A stretch of DNA of 64,000 bases from Sphingobium sp. TCM1. GTDB taxonomy: Bacteria; Pseudomonadota; Alphaproteobacteria; Sphingomonadales; Sphingomonadaceae. A program made the position numbers and the translations under genes. Shown piece by piece: positions 16,602 to 25,772 of this stretch (position 1 is its first letter; each line of letters begins with the position of its first letter). The notes beneath the pieces are model-generated. The model worked only from the letters and a program-made list of their open reading frames with translations, was not told where the DNA came from and made no database searches. Location of the stretch: positions 265,324 through 329,323 of the forward strand of contig NZ_LXVX01000002.1 in the NCBI RefSeq assembly GCF_001650725.1, given 5' to 3'.

Positions 16602-17531
16602 ATGCCTTCGGGTCTGATTGCGCTGCTCGACGACGTGGCGGGCATTGCCAAGCTGGCCGCGACATCGCTGGACGATGTCGCGGGGGCCGCTGGCAAGGCC
16701 GGGTCGAAGGCTGCCGGTGTCGTGATCGACGATGCTGCCGTGACGCCCAAATATGTCATGGGCCTGACCCCCGACCGCGAATTGCCGATCATCTGGAAGA
16801 TCGCCAAGGGATCGCTGCGCAACAAGCTGGTGTTTCTACTGCCTGCGGCGCTGCTGCTGTCCGCCTTCGCTCCCTGGCTGTTACCGCCGCTGCTGATGCT
16901 GGGCGGCGCCTTCCTCTGTTTCGAGGCGGTGGAGAAACTGCTGGAAGCGATTCAGGGTGGACATGATCTGGCGGAAGAGGCGCTCGAGACCCACAGTTCG
17001 GTCGATCTGGAAAATCAGAAGGTGTCAGGCGCGATCCGCACCGACTTCATCCTGTCGGGAGAGATCATGGCGATCGCCCTCGGCACGGTCGCGACCGAAC
17101 CGGTGTGGGAACAGGCGATCATTCTTGTCGTGGTTGCCCTGCTTATCACGGCCGGCGTCTATGGCGTGGTCGGCCTGATCGTGAAGATGGACGACATCGG
17201 TCTGCACCTGACCGAACGTGACAATGCCGGATCGAAGGCGCTGGGCCGTGGCCTCGTCAAGGCGATGCCGGTCCTCATGTCAATTCTAGGCGTGGTCGGC
17301 ACGGCGGCAATGCTATGGGTCGGTGGCGGCCTCATCGTCCATGGCCTGCACGAATTCCACGTCGACGCCATTCCCGGCACGATCCACCATCTGGCCGAAG
17401 GCGCCGCGGGAGCAATTCCGGCAATCGGGGGCTTCCTGGACTGGCTGGTAAATGCCCTCGGCGGCGCGATCGTCGGGCTGATAGTGGGCGGGATCATCGT
17501 CGGCGCCCTGCACCTTTTCAAGAAACATTGA
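16602..17531 (+). CDS. DUF808 family inner-membrane protein
   Basis: 309 residues, YedI-like. It begins MPSGLIALLDDVAGIAKLAA, the near-invariant DUF808 opening. SLDDVAGAAGKAGSKAAGVVIDDAAVTP and FEAVEKLLEA follow (key parts DDAAVTP and EKLLE). About six transmembrane segments are spread from residue 80 to the C-terminus. Biochemical function is unknown. It follows the stress-promoter gene pair by about 100 bases and could be in the same unit, although no promoter or terminator is clear in the gap. Confidence 0.9.
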   Translation: MPSGLIALLDDVAGIAKLAATSLDDVAGAAGKAGSKAAGVVIDDAAVTPKYVMGLTPDRELPIIWKIAKGSLRNKLVFLLPAALLLSAFAPWLLPPLLMLGGAFLCFEAVEKLLEAIQGGHDLAEEALETHSSVDLENQKVSGAIRTDFILSGEIMAIALGTVATEPVWEQAIILVVVALLITAGVYGVVGLIVKMDDIGLHLTERDNAGSKALGRGLVKAMPVLMSILGVVGTAAMLWVGGGLIVHGLHEFHVDAIPGTIHHLAEGAAGAIPAIGGFLDWLVNALGGAIVGLIVGGIIVGALHLFKKH

Positions 17532-17597
17532 GGCAAATAGGGCAAGGCTGGCGAGTCTGATCGCCGGCGCAGCACCATTTCTGACGGGACCATCGAC

Positions 17598-18968
17598 GTG
17601 ACCCACCCCTCCCCCTGGCGGATCGAGGCCGGCGCGCTGATCGCGCTGGCGCTGCCGATGATCGCGGGCAATATCGCCTGGTCGGCGATCGCCGCGACCG
17701 ATCTGTTGCTGCTCGGTCGCCGGGGTGCGGAGAGCGTGGCGGCGGGTGCGCTCGCCATCAATCTGTTCCACGCGTTGCTGATCTTCGGCATGGGCCTCGT
17801 CACCGCCGCCTCGCCGCTGATTGCAAGCGAACGCGGACGCCGCCGCCATAGCGTGCGCGACGTGCGCCGCACGGTCCACCAGACGTTGCGCGCTGCGGTC
17901 TTCTTCGTCCTGCCTGCCTGGGTCCTCCTGTGGGAATGCGAGACGATCCTGCTTGCCATGGGACAGCAGGCGGACCTGGCGCAGGGCGCAGGCCAGTTGA
18001 TGCGCGGGCTGCAATGGGCGCTGCTCCCCTTCCTGTGCTTCACGACATTGCGCAATTTCATTGCCGCGCTGGAACGACCGGTCTGGGGGCTGCTCATCAT
18101 GCTCGCCGCCATCCCCGTCAATGTCGTTATGGGGTGGGCCTTGATCTTCGGTCATCTGGGCCTGCCCGCACTCGGGCTGTTCGGCGCGGGGCTGGCAAGC
18201 ACCATCTCCTCCAGCTTCCTCTTCCTGGGGCTGCTGGCGGTCATCCTGGTAGACCGACGCTTCCGCCGCTACAGCCTGATGGGGCGCTTCTGGACTCGCG
18301 ATCGCGAACGGCACCGGGAGGTCTGGGCGCTGGGCCTGCCCATCGCGATCACATTGGGATTCGAAACCACGGTGTTCAACGCCTCCGCCTTTCTCATGGG
18401 CCTCATAAGCCGCGATTCGCTCGCCGCCCATGCCGTCGCCATCCAGATTGCCGCCCTGGTCTTCATGGTGCCGATGGGCATCGGGCAGGCCGCGACGGTG
18501 CGTGTCGGCATCGCCTATGGCCGCAAGGATCGCGCTGCAATCGGGCGGGCCGGATGGCTGGCGCTGATGATCGGCACCGGCTTCGCCTGCTGTGCCGCCG
18601 CCCTGCTGATCCTGATGCCACGCAGCCTGGTGTCGGCCTTCCTTGACCTCACCGATCCCGCCAATGCCCAGACGGTGCGCCTTGCCGTCAGCTTCCTCGC
18701 CGTCGCCGCGCTGTTCCAGTTGGTCGATGCGGCGCAGGCGGTCGGCGCTGGCGTGCTGCGCGGGGTGCAGGACACCAAGGTGCCGATGATTTTCGCCCTC
18801 CTTGGATATTGGGTGGTCGGCATCGGTGTCGGCACGCTGCTCGCCTTCCCCTTCCGCATGGAGGGCGTCGGCATCTGGCTGGGTCTGGCGAGCGGCCTAG
18901 GCGCAGTGGCACTGCTGCTCATCACCCGCTGGAGCCTGCGCGAAAGGCTCGGACTGCTGCCCGCCTGA
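17598..18968 (+). CDS. MATE-family multidrug/cation exporter (NorM-like)
   Basis: 456 residues with about 12 membrane helices in two six-helix halves. The first half has ALPMIAGNIAWSAIAATDLLLLG, the second LPIAITLGFETTVFNASAFLMG; the MATE features are the paired halves and the GIGQAATVRVGIAYGRKD loop (quoted in part). Exports cationic drugs with Na+ or H+ coupling. A GTG start at 17598 has GGGA eight bases upstream. The direction matches the DUF808 gene 66 bases before it. Confidence 0.93.
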   Translation: MTHPSPWRIEAGALIALALPMIAGNIAWSAIAATDLLLLGRRGAESVAAGALAINLFHALLIFGMGLVTAASPLIASERGRRRHSVRDVRRTVHQTLRAAVFFVLPAWVLLWECETILLAMGQQADLAQGAGQLMRGLQWALLPFLCFTTLRNFIAALERPVWGLLIMLAAIPVNVVMGWALIFGHLGLPALGLFGAGLASTISSSFLFLGLLAVILVDRRFRRYSLMGRFWTRDRERHREVWALGLPIAITLGFETTVFNASAFLMGLISRDSLAAHAVAIQIAALVFMVPMGIGQAATVRVGIAYGRKDRAAIGRAGWLALMIGTGFACCAAALLILMPRSLVSAFLDLTDPANAQTVRLAVSFLAVAALFQLVDAAQAVGAGVLRGVQDTKVPMIFALLGYWVVGIGVGTLLAFPFRMEGVGIWLGLASGLGAVALLLITRWSLRERLGLLPA

Positions 18969-19059
18969 TCGTTTCGTCGCGGCGATTGCACGGCAGGAAC
19001 ATGGTGCAGCGCACAAAGCAATTGAAAGAATCGCAAAAATCGGTCAGGGAAAACCGATC

Positions 19060-19380
19060 ATGCAAGCCCCGACCGAGATTTTTGAAGCGATCGCGCTCCA
19101 GAAGTGCCTGAAGGTGACCTACAACAAGATGGTGGTCACGCTCGCGCCGCACATCCTCTATACCCGTCATGACGAGATGTACATCGACGCGGTGACCACG
19201 GATCGCGACGGCCGCCCGCCCCGCGAACTGAAGCTCGGCACCTTCAAGCTGGCGGGATTGTCCGACCTCCAGGTTCTGGATGAGACGTTCGAGGCGATGT
19301 ACGGCCTCTACAATGACGGCGACGACAAATATAAGGGCGTGACCCTGTTCGCCGTAGCCCCGGAAAGCCAGGCGGCCTAA
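19060..19380 (+). CDS. WYL-like mini-protein
   Basis: 106 residues. EAIALQKCLKVTYN, LAPHILYTRHDEMYIDA and LKLGTFKLAGLSDLQVLD resemble the single Sm-like WYL domain, with little else. In larger proteins WYL domains bind nucleic acid or ligands and follow a helix-turn-helix; no DNA-binding domain is present here. The start is the ATG at 19060, with GGGAAAA upstream. I am moderately sure of the fold and unsure of function. A hairpin separates it from the convergent ABC transporter. Confidence 0.7.
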   Translation: MQAPTEIFEAIALQKCLKVTYNKMVVTLAPHILYTRHDEMYIDAVTTDRDGRPPRELKLGTFKLAGLSDLQVLDETFEAMYGLYNDGDDKYKGVTLFAVAPESQAA

Positions 19381-19395
19381 TCCGCCCCGAGGACG

Positions 19396-19414
19396 GGGGC
19401 GCGACAAGCGCCCC
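19396..19414. terminator. Hairpin between convergent genes
   Basis: GGGGCGC (19396-19402) pairs with GCGCCCC (19408-19414) around GACAA. It sits between a plus-strand stop (19380) and a minus-strand stop (19425). No T run, so termination strength is uncertain. Confidence 0.45.
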
Positions 19415-19424
19415 GCCCTACCCC

Positions 19425-20195
19425 TCACTTCTTCAGCCGATACCCTGTCCGGAACATCCAGCCGATGATGGCGAGACAGACCGCCAGCATCCCTGCGACG
19501 AAGATCAGGCTGAATTCGATTCCCACGTCGCCCCGGCCGAAGAAGGTCCAGCGGAAGCCCGAGATCAGATAGACGATCGGGTTGAACAGCGTGATGGTGC
19601 GCCAGGGTTCTCCCAGCATCTGGACCGAATAGAAAGCGCCGCCCAGAAAGGTCATCGGCATGATGAGCAGAAGCGGGATCACCTGCAACTGCTCGAAGCT
19701 CTGCGCCCATATGCCCAGGATGAAGCCGAACAGGCAGAAGCTGACCGCGATCAGCACCATGAAGGCGACCATGGCGAAGGGATGCGCCACCGGCACATCG
19801 ACGAAGAGATGGGCGGTCAGGAATATGATGCTCCCCACGATCAGCGACTTGGTCGCCGCCGCGCCGACATAGGCGATGATCGTCTCGGTCGCCGATACGG
19901 GCGCGGAGAGCAGTTCATAGATGGTGCCGGTGAATTTGGGCATGTAGATGCCGAAACTGGCGTTGAAGATGCTTTCGGTGAACATCGACATCATGATGAG
20001 GCCGGGCACGATGAAGGCGGCATAGGGAATGCCGTCCACCTCCGTCATGCGCGACCCGATCGCGCCGCCGAACACGACGAAATAGAGCGAGGTGGTGATG
20101 ACCGGCACGAGCAGTCCCGTCAGCAGCGTGCGGCGGAAGCGGTGCAGTTCGAAACGATAGATGGCTGCGATGGCGCGCAGATTCTGGAGGCTCAT
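19425..20195 (-). CDS. ABC-2 type exporter permease (YadH-like)
   Basis: 256 residues with six predicted helices and the ABC-2 family layout: a cytoplasmic N-terminus ([16 protein letters not shown]), FGGAIGSRM, and the conserved [29 protein letters not shown] region, here [18 protein letters not shown], followed by [12 protein letters not shown]. It forms the channel for the ATPase at 20192. The two genes overlap by four bases. The substrate is unknown; related pairs export polysaccharides, lipids or drugs. Confidence 0.93.
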   Translation of the reverse strand: MSLQNLRAIAAIYRFELHRFRRTLLTGLLVPVITTSLYFVVFGGAIGSRMTEVDGIPYAAFIVPGLIMMSMFTESIFNASFGIYMPKFTGTIYELLSAPVSATETIIAYVGAAATKSLIVGSIIFLTAHLFVDVPVAHPFAMVAFMVLIAVSFCLFGFILGIWAQSFEQLQVIPLLLIMPMTFLGGAFYSVQMLGEPWRTITLFNPIVYLISGFRWTFFGRGDVGIEFSLIFVAGMLAVCLAIIGWMFRTGYRLKK

Positions 20196-21124
20196 GCGGC
20201 CTTCTCCTGATGGACCAGACTGACGAAGATATCCTCCAGACTGCTCTGTCGCGTATTGAGATCCTTGTAGCCGATGCCGAGGTCGCCCATCCGACGCAGC
20301 AGTGACGACACACCCGTCCGTTCCGCCTGGGTATCAAACACATATTCGATCTCATGGCCATCGGCGCCCAGCGCCACGCCCCATTCCGCGAGTTCGGGCG
20401 GAACAACGCCGATCGGTTCGGCCAGCACCACGGTCAGCGTTTTCTTGCCCAGCTTCTTCATGAGGGCGGTCTTGTCCTCGACCAGCATCAGTTCACCCTT
20501 GTTGATGACACCCACCCGGTCGGCCATTTCCTCCGCCTCCTCGATATAGTGGGTGGTCAGGATGATGGTGACGCCGGTCTGGCGCAGCTCGCCGATCAGC
20601 GTCCACATGTCCCGGCGCAGTTCCACGTCGACGCCGGCGGTCGGCTCATCGAGAAACAGGACGCGCGGTTCGTGGCTCAGCGCCTTGGCGATCATCACCC
20701 GGCGCTTCATGCCGCCCGACAATTCCAGGATCTTGCTGTTGCGCTTGTCCCACAGCGATAGGTCGCGCAGCACCTTCTCGACATAGGCGTCATCGCGCGG
20801 CTTTCCGAACAGACCGCGACTGAAGTTCACAGTGTCGATGACGCGCTCGAACTGGTCGGTGGACAGTTCCTGCGGCACCAGGCCGATCGCCCCGCGCGCA
20901 CCGCGATAGTCGCGCACGATGTCATGTCCGGCCACGATCACGCTGCCGCCGGTCGCCCGCGCAATGCCGCATATGATGGAGATCATGGTCGTCTTGCCCG
21001 CGCCGTTCGGCCCGAGCAGCGCGAAAATCTCGCCTTCCTCGATAGTCAGGTCGACGCCCTTGAGAGCTTCGAAGCCCGACGCATAGCGCTTCGTCAGGCC
21101 GTTGATTTCAATGATGGATGCCAT
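20192..21124 (-). CDS. ABC-2 type exporter ATP-binding protein (YadG-like)
   Basis: 310 residues. Walker A is GPNGAGKTT (about residues 38-46), the signature [14 protein letters not shown], Walker [13 protein letters not shown] and the switch histidine in TTHYIEEAE are all intact. The C-terminal 80 residues form the accessory region seen in YadG/CcmA-like ATPases. It pairs with the overlapping permease gene downstream. The same strand carries pmtA upstream, but the gap and different role give no firm link. Confidence 0.94.
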   Translation of the reverse strand: MASIIEINGLTKRYASGFEALKGVDLTIEEGEIFALLGPNGAGKTTMISIICGIARATGGSVIVAGHDIVRDYRGARGAIGLVPQELSTDQFERVIDTVNFSRGLFGKPRDDAYVEKVLRDLSLWDKRNSKILELSGGMKRRVMIAKALSHEPRVLFLDEPTAGVDVELRRDMWTLIGELRQTGVTIILTTHYIEEAEEMADRVGVINKGELMLVEDKTALMKKLGKKTLTVVLAEPIGVVPPELAEWGVALGADGHEIEYVFDTQAERTGVSSLLRRMGDLGIGYKDLNTRQSSLEDIFVSLVHQEKAA

Positions 21125-21183
21125 GGATGGCTCTGCCCCTTTTGCGTTGCCGCAAAGATAGGAGGCAGATTGCGAAGCGCAAC

Positions 21184-21813
21184 CTATTCGCCGCGCCGGA
21201 AGAAGCGGAAGACCGTGGCGGGCGGAAAGTTGCGTACCGTTTGCCCGGCACGGACGACGTCCAGGTCCAGCGCGTCCAATATGTCGCGGCTCACCGGAGG
21301 GCGCATCGAGTAGGTGAATTGCACGAAGCTGCCGCCCGGCCGCAACATGCGAAAGGATTCGGACAAAATGTCGGCGTGCATGTGACGGTCCATCGCCAGG
21401 AGCGGCAGGCCGCTGACCACCGTCTGATATTCGCCGGCCGCGCCCGCCGTCGCGGTGGACACGATCTGCGCCGGCGTTTCCAGAACCGATACATGCGGGA
21501 AATGACGGCGAAGGCCGCGCGCAAAGGCAGGGTTGATCTCCACCACCTCCAGCTTTTCGGGCGGAAGGCCGGTTTCCAGGATGGCGCGGGTAAATACCCC
21601 GGTGCCACCGCCCAGTTCGAGCACGCGGCCGTCCTGCGGATCAATCTGCGCGACCATCAAGCGAGCTAGATAGCGGCTCGACGGCACTACCGACGCGGTC
21701 TGTCGTGGCTTTTTCACCCAGGCGGCGAGAAAATCCAGATATTCGGTCGCGCGCGTGCGAAACTCGCCATTCGGCAGGGCGACCACCCGACTGCGCTTGT
21801 GCTTATGCTGCAT
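21184..21813 (-). CDS. pmtA: PmtA-like phospholipid N-methyltransferase
   Basis: 209-residue class I SAM-dependent methyltransferase of the bacterial phospholipid methyltransferase group, which converts phosphatidylethanolamine to methylated forms and phosphatidylcholine. An N-terminal amphipathic segment with [19 protein letters not shown] precedes the SAM motif [16 protein letters not shown] (about residues 64-79). [17 protein letters not shown] and [11 protein letters not shown] follow, the latter typical of the family. Length and motifs fit. The number of methylations it performs cannot be told from sequence. Confidence 0.85.
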   Translation of the reverse strand: MQHKHKRSRVVALPNGEFRTRATEYLDFLAAWVKKPRQTASVVPSSRYLARLMVAQIDPQDGRVLELGGGTGVFTRAILETGLPPEKLEVVEINPAFARGLRRHFPHVSVLETPAQIVSTATAGAAGEYQTVVSGLPLLAMDRHMHADILSESFRMLRPGGSFVQFTYSMRPPVSRDILDALDLDVVRAGQTVRNFPPATVFRFFRRGE

Positions 21814-21851
21814 GGGCGAAATGCGACCGCTCTCTAACCATCACGACTCCC

Positions 21852-22754
21852 TTAGCGAGGTGAACGGGCCGCGTCGATTGGCTTTAACGTTTCAATACGT
21901 TCTTGCAGCCAGTCGGCGACCGCACCGATCCGCGCCAGCCGCCGCAGGTCGCCATGCATGACCAGCCAGAAGCTGCGGGTGATCTCCACTCGGTCGGCCA
22001 TCAACGGCATCAGGCCAGGATCGCGACGACCGATGAAATCGGGCAGGACGCCGATCCCCGCGCCTTCCGCGATCATGCGTTGTTGCATGATGATGCTGGT
22101 CGACCGCAAATTGGCCTCCAGACCCGCCTCCACCTCGTCCAGATAGTCCAGTTCGGGGGAAAAGATGAATTCCGGCACATAGCCGATCAGTGCGTGGTCC
22201 CGCAGGTCGGCGGGCTTGCCGGGCCGTCCGACCCGCTCAAGATAGGCCGGCGAGGCATAGAGGTGCAGCCGATAATCGCCCAGCCGCCGCACCGTCAGCC
22301 GCCCGCGCTGAGGCCGCGCCAGCATCACCGCCATGTCGGCCTCCCGTTTCGAGGGATTGAGAAAACCCGATGCGGTGATGAGGTCCAGCCTGATCCCCGG
22401 ATGTCGACGGTTGAAATCCCCCATGCCCGGTGCCAGCACCCAGGTACCGAAACCCTCCGCCACCGACAGCCGCACCTGTCCGCTGAGCTTGCGCTCCTGC
22501 CCGCTCATCTGCTCGACCGCCGCCAGCGCGGCGCTTTCGGCCGCCTCGGCATGACCCAGCAATTCCTGCCCACGCGCGGTCAGCAACCGTTCGCCCGCCC
22601 CGACCTCGAACAATTCGGTGTCGAGCGCCTTTTCCAGCCGTGCCAACCGCCGCGCGATCGTGGTCGCGTCGATCCCCAGCGCCCGCGCCGCCGGCGCGAC
22701 CTTGCGCGCGCGGGCCACCGCCAGAAACACCCGCAAGTCGTCCCAATCGAACAT
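21852..22754 (-). CDS. LysR-family transcriptional regulator
   Basis: 300 residues. N-terminal winged helix MFDWDDLRVFLAVARARKV...ALGIDATTIARRLARLEKALDTELF (key part DATTIARRLARLE) and a C-terminal effector domain. The start at 22754 is chosen because the domain begins there and AGGGG precedes it; the frame is open to 22793. It is divergent from mmsA across 106 bases that carry two inverted repeats, so it is the obvious candidate to control valine catabolism or itself. The ligand is unknown. Confidence 0.93.
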   Translation of the reverse strand: MFDWDDLRVFLAVARARKVAPAARALGIDATTIARRLARLEKALDTELFEVGAGERLLTARGQELLGHAEAAESAALAAVEQMSGQERKLSGQVRLSVAEGFGTWVLAPGMGDFNRRHPGIRLDLITASGFLNPSKREADMAVMLARPQRGRLTVRRLGDYRLHLYASPAYLERVGRPGKPADLRDHALIGYVPEFIFSPELDYLDEVEAGLEANLRSTSIIMQQRMIAEGAGIGVLPDFIGRRDPGLMPLMADRVEITRSFWLVMHGDLRRLARIGAVADWLQERIETLKPIDAARSPR

Positions 22755-22766
22755 GGCACCCCTGTG

Positions 22767-22822
22767 CTGCATTATTGCAGCGACATCATGCAATAGTCCC
22801 CTGTTGCTTGCAATATCGCAAG
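22767..22822. promoter_or_regulatory. Two inverted repeats between LysR gene and mmsA
   Basis: CTGCA-TTAT-TGCAG (22767-22780) and CTTGC-AATATC-GCAAG (22807-22822) share a TGCAA/TTGCA-like half site; a third TGCAAT half lies at 22789-22794. Likely LysR binding sites in a divergent promoter. Confidence 0.5.
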
Positions 22823-22860
22823 AACGCTACAAGAGGGCAACCTTAGGAGAGGATAGCCCG

Positions 22861-24360
22861 ATGCGTGAGATTTCGCACAAGCTCGCTGTCGCTCATGCCG
22901 CCGCGCCGACGCGCTACAGCGACGTGTTCGATCCCAACAATGGCAGCGTCCAGGCGCGCGTAACACTCGGCGACGCGGCCTTGCTCGACGTTGCAGTGGC
23001 CGCGGCGAAGAAGGCACAGCCCGCCTGGGCGATGGTCAACCCGCAGCGCCGCGCCCGCGTAATGTTCAACTTCAAGGCCCTGGTCGAGAAGAATATGGAC
23101 GAACTGGCGCATCTGCTCAGCTCCGAACATGGCAAGGTGATCGCGGATTCGAAGGGTGACATCCAGCGCGGGCTGGAAGTCATCGAATTCTGCTGCGGCA
23201 TCCCGCACGTTCTGAAAGGCGAATATACCCAAGGCGCCGGCCCCGGCATCGACGTCTACAGCTTCCGCCAGCCGATCGGCATCGGCGCGGGCATCACGCC
23301 CTTCAACTTTCCTGGCATGATCCCGCTCTGGATGTCGGGCGTCGCGATCGCGACGGGCAACGCCTTCATCCTCAAGCCCTCGGAACGCGACCCGTCGGTG
23401 CCCGTCAGGCTCGCCGAACTCTTCCTGGAGGCGGGGCTGCCCGAAGGCATCTTGCAGGTCGTGCAGGGCGACAAGGAAATGGTCGACGCCATCCTCGACC
23501 ATCCGGATATCGGCGCGATCAGCTTCGTCGGATCGTCCGACATCGCCCATTATGTCTACAAGCGGGGCGTCGACAACGGCAAGCGCGTGCAGGCCATGGG
23601 CGGCGCCAAGAATCACGGCATCGTCATGCCCGATGCGGACCTCGACCAGGTGGTGAACGACCTCTCCGGCGCCGCCTTCGGATCGGCGGGCGAGCGCTGC
23701 ATGGCGCTGCCCGTGGTGACTCCTGTCGGCGAGAAGACGGCCATCGCCCTGCGCGAGAAGCTGATCCCCGCGATCGAGGCGCTACGCGTGGGCGTTTCGA
23801 CCGATCCCGACGCCCATTATGGCCCCGTCGTCACCGCCGCGCACAAGGCGAAGATCGAAAGCTATATCCAGATGGGTGTGGACGAAGGCGCGGAACTGGT
23901 GGTCGACGGTCGCGGCTTCACGCTCCAGGGCCATGAGGACGGCTTTTTTGTCGGCCCGACCCTGTTCGATCATGTGACGCCGATCATGCGCTCCTATCAG
24001 GAGGAGATTTTCGGTCCCGTGCTCCAGATGGTGCGGGCGGAGAGCTTCGAGGAGGCGCTCGCATTGCCGAGCCAGCATCAATATGGCAACGGTGTCGCCA
24101 TCTTCACGCGCAACGGCCACGCCGCCCGTGAATTTGCCGCCCGCGTCAATGTCGGCATGGTCGGCATCAACGTGCCGATCCCGGTACCAGTGGCCTATCA
24201 CACGTTCGGCGGCTGGAAGCGCTCGGCCTTTGGGGACACCAACCAGCACGGAATGGAAGGCGTGAAGTTCTGGACCAAGGTCAAGACAATCACCCAGCGC
24301 TGGCCCGACGGGGGAGTGGGCGACGCAGCCAACGCTTTCGTCATTCCGACCATGGGGTAA
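22861..24360 (+). CDS. mmsA: CoA-acylating methylmalonate-semialdehyde dehydrogenase
   Basis: 499 residues. Oxidises methylmalonate semialdehyde to propionyl-CoA in valine (and thymine/inositol) breakdown. The catalytic cysteine is Cys280 in GSAGERCMALPV, and FNFPGMIPLWM and GNAFILKPSERDPS are family-specific. GVDNGKRVQAMGGAKNHGIVMPDADLD continues the pattern (in part GAKNHGIVMPDAD). GGAGAGG lies before the ATG. First gene of the valine cluster, divergent from a LysR regulator. Confidence 0.96.
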   Translation: MREISHKLAVAHAAAPTRYSDVFDPNNGSVQARVTLGDAALLDVAVAAAKKAQPAWAMVNPQRRARVMFNFKALVEKNMDELAHLLSSEHGKVIADSKGDIQRGLEVIEFCCGIPHVLKGEYTQGAGPGIDVYSFRQPIGIGAGITPFNFPGMIPLWMSGVAIATGNAFILKPSERDPSVPVRLAELFLEAGLPEGILQVVQGDKEMVDAILDHPDIGAISFVGSSDIAHYVYKRGVDNGKRVQAMGGAKNHGIVMPDADLDQVVNDLSGAAFGSAGERCMALPVVTPVGEKTAIALREKLIPAIEALRVGVSTDPDAHYGPVVTAAHKAKIESYIQMGVDEGAELVVDGRGFTLQGHEDGFFVGPTLFDHVTPIMRSYQEEIFGPVLQMVRAESFEEALALPSQHQYGNGVAIFTRNGHAAREFAARVNVGMVGINVPIPVPVAYHTFGGWKRSAFGDTNQHGMEGVKFWTKVKTITQRWPDGGVGDAANAFVIPTMG

Positions 24361-24368
24361 GGGCTTGG

Positions 24369-24391
24369 AGGGAGAGGCTCCGCCTCTCCCT
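24369..24391 (+). terminator. Hairpin after mmsA
   Basis: AGGGAGAGGC (24369-24378) pairs perfectly with GCCTCTCCCT (24382-24391) around TCC. There is no T run, so it may be an mRNA-stabilising or attenuating hairpin rather than a full terminator. The remaining bases up to 24600 show no convincing gene. Confidence 0.5.
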
Positions 24392-24600
24392 GCCTGGTCA
24401 TTGCGACGTGAACCCATCGACGACACCGGAGCGATGCTGATGCGGGCGCGCCATCAAATCGGACATAATATTGATATAGATGACGCCATGGCGGCGGCTG
24501 GCCAGAGTATCGACGCCCGGTTGACGATCCATTCCAACGCCGCGCTAATGGACGCTGGCTTTCGTCACCATGACGGAATTTTTTTCATGGAAATGTCAGC

Positions 24601-25743
24601 ATGACCCAATATGATCTGACCGACGACCAGCGCGCGATCCAGGAAATGGCGCAGCGCTTTACCGCGGACGCCATCACGCCCCACGCCGCCGAATGGGACG
24701 AGAAGCATATCTTCCCCCGCGACGCGATCCGCGCCGCCGCCGAACTCGGCTTTGGCGGCATATACGTGTCGGAGGAAGCAGGCGGGATCGGCCTCGGTCG
24801 CCTCGAAGCCGCACTCATCATGGAGGCGATGGCCTATGGCTGCCCCTCGACCAGCGCCTTCATCTCGATCCACAATATGGGCGCCTGGATGATCGACCGC
24901 TTCGGATCGCAGGCGGTGAAGGACAAATATCTGCCCGACCTGATCCCCATGGCGCGCATGGCGAGCTATTGCCTGACCGAGGCCGGCGCCGGATCGGACG
25001 CTGCCGCGCTCAAGACCCGCGCGGTGAGAGACGGCAACCATTATGTCGTCACCGGCTCCAAACAGTTCATTTCCGGCGGCGGGGAGAATGACGTCTATGT
25101 GGTGATGGTCCGCACCGGCGAGGATGGTCCCAAGGGAATCTCTTGTCTCGTCATCGAGAAGGACATGGCGGGTGTTAGCTTCGGCGCACAGGAGCGCAAG
25201 CTGGGCTGGCATTCGCAGCCCACCGCGCAGGTCAATTTCGACGGCGTGCGGGTGCCGGTGGCCAATCTGGTCGGCGGCGAGGGCGAAGGCTTCCGCATTG
25301 CGATGATGGGGCTGGATGGTGGGCGGCTCAATATCGGCGCCTGTTCGCTGGGCGGCGCACAGCGCTGCATCGACGAAACGGTCCAGTATACCAAGGATCG
25401 CAGACAGTTCGGCGTCGCCGTGGCCGATTTCCAGAACACCCAGTTCACCCTGGCCGACATGCAGACCGAATTGGAGGCCGCCCGCACCCTGCTCTATGCC
25501 GCCGCGGTCAAGGTGACGGACAATGCGCCCGACAAGACCCGCTTCGCTGCCATGGCCAAGCGCTTCGCCACCGACACCGGATCCTCTGTGGTCGACCGCG
25601 CGCTGCAACTCCATGGCGGCTACGGCTATCTGATGGACTATCCGATCGAGCGCTTCTGGCGCGACCTGCGGGTCCATTCGATCCTGGAAGGCACCAATCA
25701 GGTCATGCGGATGATCGTCGCGCGCGATATGCTGCGGCAATAG
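24601..25743 (+). CDS. Acyl-CoA dehydrogenase, probable isobutyryl-CoA dehydrogenase
   Basis: 380-residue flavoprotein. AYCLTEAGAGSDAAALKTRA and the C-terminal HSILEGTNQVMR with catalytic Glu363 mark an acyl-CoA dehydrogenase. Its place between mmsA and the 3-hydroxyisobutyryl-CoA hydrolase and mmsB genes points to isobutyryl-CoA as substrate, giving methacrylyl-CoA. Short-chain or 2-methylbutyryl-CoA activity is also possible. The Shine-Dalgarno before 24601 is weak. Confidence 0.92.
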   Translation: MTQYDLTDDQRAIQEMAQRFTADAITPHAAEWDEKHIFPRDAIRAAAELGFGGIYVSEEAGGIGLGRLEAALIMEAMAYGCPSTSAFISIHNMGAWMIDRFGSQAVKDKYLPDLIPMARMASYCLTEAGAGSDAAALKTRAVRDGNHYVVTGSKQFISGGGENDVYVVMVRTGEDGPKGISCLVIEKDMAGVSFGAQERKLGWHSQPTAQVNFDGVRVPVANLVGGEGEGFRIAMMGLDGGRLNIGACSLGGAQRCIDETVQYTKDRRQFGVAVADFQNTQFTLADMQTELEAARTLLYAAAVKVTDNAPDKTRFAAMAKRFATDTGSSVVDRALQLHGGYGYLMDYPIERFWRDLRVHSILEGTNQVMRMIVARDMLRQ

Positions 25744-25772
25744 TCGCCTTTCCACGGATGTGAGGAGCAGAT

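Noticed and set aside
24365..24604. 79-codon plus-strand frame between mmsA and the acyl-CoA dehydrogenase
   Set aside because: Starts inside the mmsA hairpin, no ribosome binding site, no domain; probably chance.
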